Source: Tardiphaga sp.
GTDB lineage: Bacteria > Pseudomonadota > Alphaproteobacteria > Rhizobiales > Xanthobacteraceae
Reading direction: 5' to 3'
NCBI GenBank assembly: GCA_014377915.1
Contig: JACMOT010000636.1
Span: 1-22,773, forward strand
Length of the DNA: 22,773 nt
Below, piece after piece: positions 21,512-22,773 of the stretch. Both the position numbers and the translations under genes were made by a program. The notes under the pieces are model-generated. The model searched no databases. It was given only the letters and a program-made list of their open reading frames with translations, and had not been told where the DNA came from. Numbering within the stretch: the first letter of the stretch is position 1; each line of letters begins with the position of its first letter.

Positions 21512-22213
21512 ATGAGCGTCGCCACCTATCAACAGCGTCGCGGCGAGTTGCAGACCTATTTTGACAGTACCGCGGTGGAGGCCTGGGCGCGGCTGACATC
21601 GGATGCGCCGGTCGGTCGCATTCGCGCCACCGTACGCGCCGGCCGCGACGAGATGCGCGCTACGCTGCTGTCGTGGCTGCCGGACAATCTCCGCGGCGCG
21701 CGGCTGCTCGACGCCGGCTGCGGGACCGGCGCGCTGTCGATCGAGGCCGCGCGACGCGGCGCCCATGTGGTGGCGATCGATCTTTCGCCGACGCTTGTTT
21801 CCGTCGCGCGGGAGCGTATGCCGCCAGATGTTGATCCGTCATCGATCGACTTTCGGTCCGGCGACATGCTCGATGCCAGACTCGGCCGGTTCGATTTCGT
21901 CGTCGCGATGGATTCGCTGATCCATTATCACGCCGCCGATATCTGCCGCATCATGGCGGGTCTCGCCGCGCGCACCGACGCGACGCTGCTGGTGACCTTC
22001 GCGCCGAAGACGCCAATGCTGGCACTGATGCACGCGGTTGGCCGGCTGTTTCCGCGCGGCGACCGCGCGCCCGCCATTGAACCGGTCGCCGCGCAGACAC
22101 TGCTCGATCTGCTGGAAGCCGAGCAGGGGCTGGAACGCTGGTCGCCCGCGCGCAGCCATCGCGTCGCCTCCGGCTTCTATACGTCGCAAGCGCTGGAGAT
22201 GATCCCGCGATGA
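21512..22213 (+). CDS. bchM: Magnesium-protoporphyrin IX methyltransferase
   Basis: BchM methylates the ring-C propionate of Mg-protoporphyrin IX using S-adenosylmethionine, the step right after Mg-chelatase. The 233-residue product has motif I of class-I methyltransferases, LLDAGCGTGALSIEAARRG, near residues 65-83, followed by the acidic residue region VVAIDLSPTLVSVARER and FDFVVAMDSLIHY. The N-terminal YFDSTAVEAWARLTSD is typical of BchM. The ATG at 21512 is preferred over the TTG at 21494, which overlaps the bchL stop and would add six residues. The TGA overlaps the lhaA ATG (ATGA, 22210-22213). Confidence 0.97.
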   Translation: MSVATYQQRRGELQTYFDSTAVEAWARLTSDAPVGRIRATVRAGRDEMRATLLSWLPDNLRGARLLDAGCGTGALSIEAARRGAHVVAIDLSPTLVSVARERMPPDVDPSSIDFRSGDMLDARLGRFDFVVAMDSLIHYHAADICRIMAGLAARTDATLLVTFAPKTPMLALMHAVGRLFPRGDRAPAIEPVAAQTLLDLLEAEQGLERWSPARSHRVASGFYTSQALEMIPR

Positions 22214-22773
22214 CCCCGATATCAGCGACACTGGCGAGAGGCTGGATGAAGCTTGGCATGCGATTTCTACCGTTCGCCGATGCGGCGACCACCGAGCTGC
22301 CGCTCGGTCGGCTGCTGCGGCTGTCGCTGTTCCAGGTCTCCACCGGCATTTCCATTGTGCTGCTCAACGGCACGCTGAACCGGGTAATGATTGTCGAGCT
22401 CGACGTTTCGACGCTGCTGGTCTCGCTGATGGTCTCGCTGCCGCTGGTGTTCGCGCCGTTCCGGGTGCTGGTCGGCCACAGATCCGATAACCATCGTTCG
22501 GTGCTGGGCTGGCGCCGCGTCCCCTATATCTGGATGGGCTCGCTGTTGCAGTTCGGTGGTTTCGCCGTTCTGCCATTCGCGTTGCTGGTGCTGTCCGGCA
22601 CCGGCGAATATCCGGCGGTCTATGGCCAGTTCGGCGCCGCGCTGGCGTTCCTGATGGTCGGCGCGGGAATGCACACGACGCAGACCGCGGGGCTGGCGCT
22701 GGCCACCGATCTTGCGCCGGAGCAGGCGCGGCCGCGCGTCGTGGCCTTCCTCTATGTGATGCTGCTGGTCGGG
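22210..22773 (+). CDS. lhaA: Light-harvesting 1 assembly protein, PucC family (5' part; runs off the window)
   Basis: LhaA is a 12-helix major-facilitator-type protein needed for efficient LH1 assembly and possibly for handling bacteriochlorophyll. The visible 188 codons remain open to the last base. They show PucC-family hallmarks: LFQVSTGISIVLLNGTLNRV near residue 41, APFRVLVGHRSDNHRSVLGWRRVPYIWMG at the first loop, and AGMHTTQTAGLALATDLAPE. The order bchM-lhaA (then usually puhA) is standard in purple bacteria, which separates it from the pucC and bch2 relatives. The ATG overlaps the bchM stop. The shared segment GTLNRVM also occurs as STLNRVM in the family member at 3458-4801. Confidence 0.95.
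   Translation, partial: MTPISATLARGWMKLGMRFLPFADAATTELPLGRLLRLSLFQVSTGISIVLLNGTLNRVMIVELDVSTLLVSLMVSLPLVFAPFRVLVGHRSDNHRSVLGWRRVPYIWMGSLLQFGGFAVLPFALLVLSGTGEYPAVYGQFGAALAFLMVGAGMHTTQTAGLALATDLAPEQARPRVVAFLYVMLLVG

Overview
This window is an internal part of the photosynthesis gene cluster of a GC-rich aerobic or facultative anoxygenic phototroph in the Alphaproteobacteria. The combination seen here points to a photosynthetic Bradyrhizobium or a close relative such as Rhodopseudomonas: two ppsR paralogues, a ppsR2-bphP pair, a cytochrome c2 gene inside the cluster, and the order bchF-N-B-H-L-M-lhaA. The genus is an inference from gene content and order. No rRNA, tRNA, transposase or CRISPR array was found.

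Layout. (1) 1-917: 3' part of pufM (reaction-centre M subunit, + strand). (2) 1002-2432: ppsR1. (3) 2559-6775: a tightly packed pigment-tail operon, bchG, a PucC-family gene (bch2/orf428 type), bchP, tspO and a small membrane protein. (4) 6776-7118: a 343-bp stretch without a convincing gene but with a sigma70-like promoter, several nested inverted repeats and a GC-rich hairpin; I propose a structured small RNA as a hypothesis. (5) 7119-7556: cytochrome c2 (minus strand), whose candidate promoter is overlapped by a near-consensus PpsR box. (6) 7912-11467: ppsR2 followed after one base by the bacteriophytochrome gene bphP. (7) 11492-11576: a REP-like palindrome between convergent genes. (8) 13188-11591 (minus strand): an aerR/ppaA-type cobalamin-binding antirepressor followed by a heme oxygenase gene, probably one operon. 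(9) 13320-22773: the bacteriochlorophyll operon bchF, bchN, bchB, bchH, bchL, bchM and the start of lhaA, mostly with 4-base ATGA overlaps. It continues past the window.

How it fits together. bchH and bchM make Mg-protoporphyrin and its methyl ester. bchN/B/L reduce protochlorophyllide without light, bchF hydrates the 3-vinyl group, and bchG and bchP attach and reduce the isoprenoid tail. PufM carries the finished pigment, the PucC-family proteins assist assembly, and cytochrome c2 re-reduces the reaction centre. The middle of the window is a sensory island: two PpsR regulators, a red/far-red bilin photoreceptor that relieves PpsR2, the heme oxygenase that makes its biliverdin, and a B12-type AerR antirepressor. 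Candidate PpsR boxes occur upstream of cycA, upstream of ppsR2 and around the aerR-bchF divergent region.

The most notable open points are the structured region at 6794-7050, the perfect PpsR box lying inside the apparent 5' coding part of bchF, the co-directional aerR-heme oxygenase pair, and the cysteine pattern of the two PpsR proteins.
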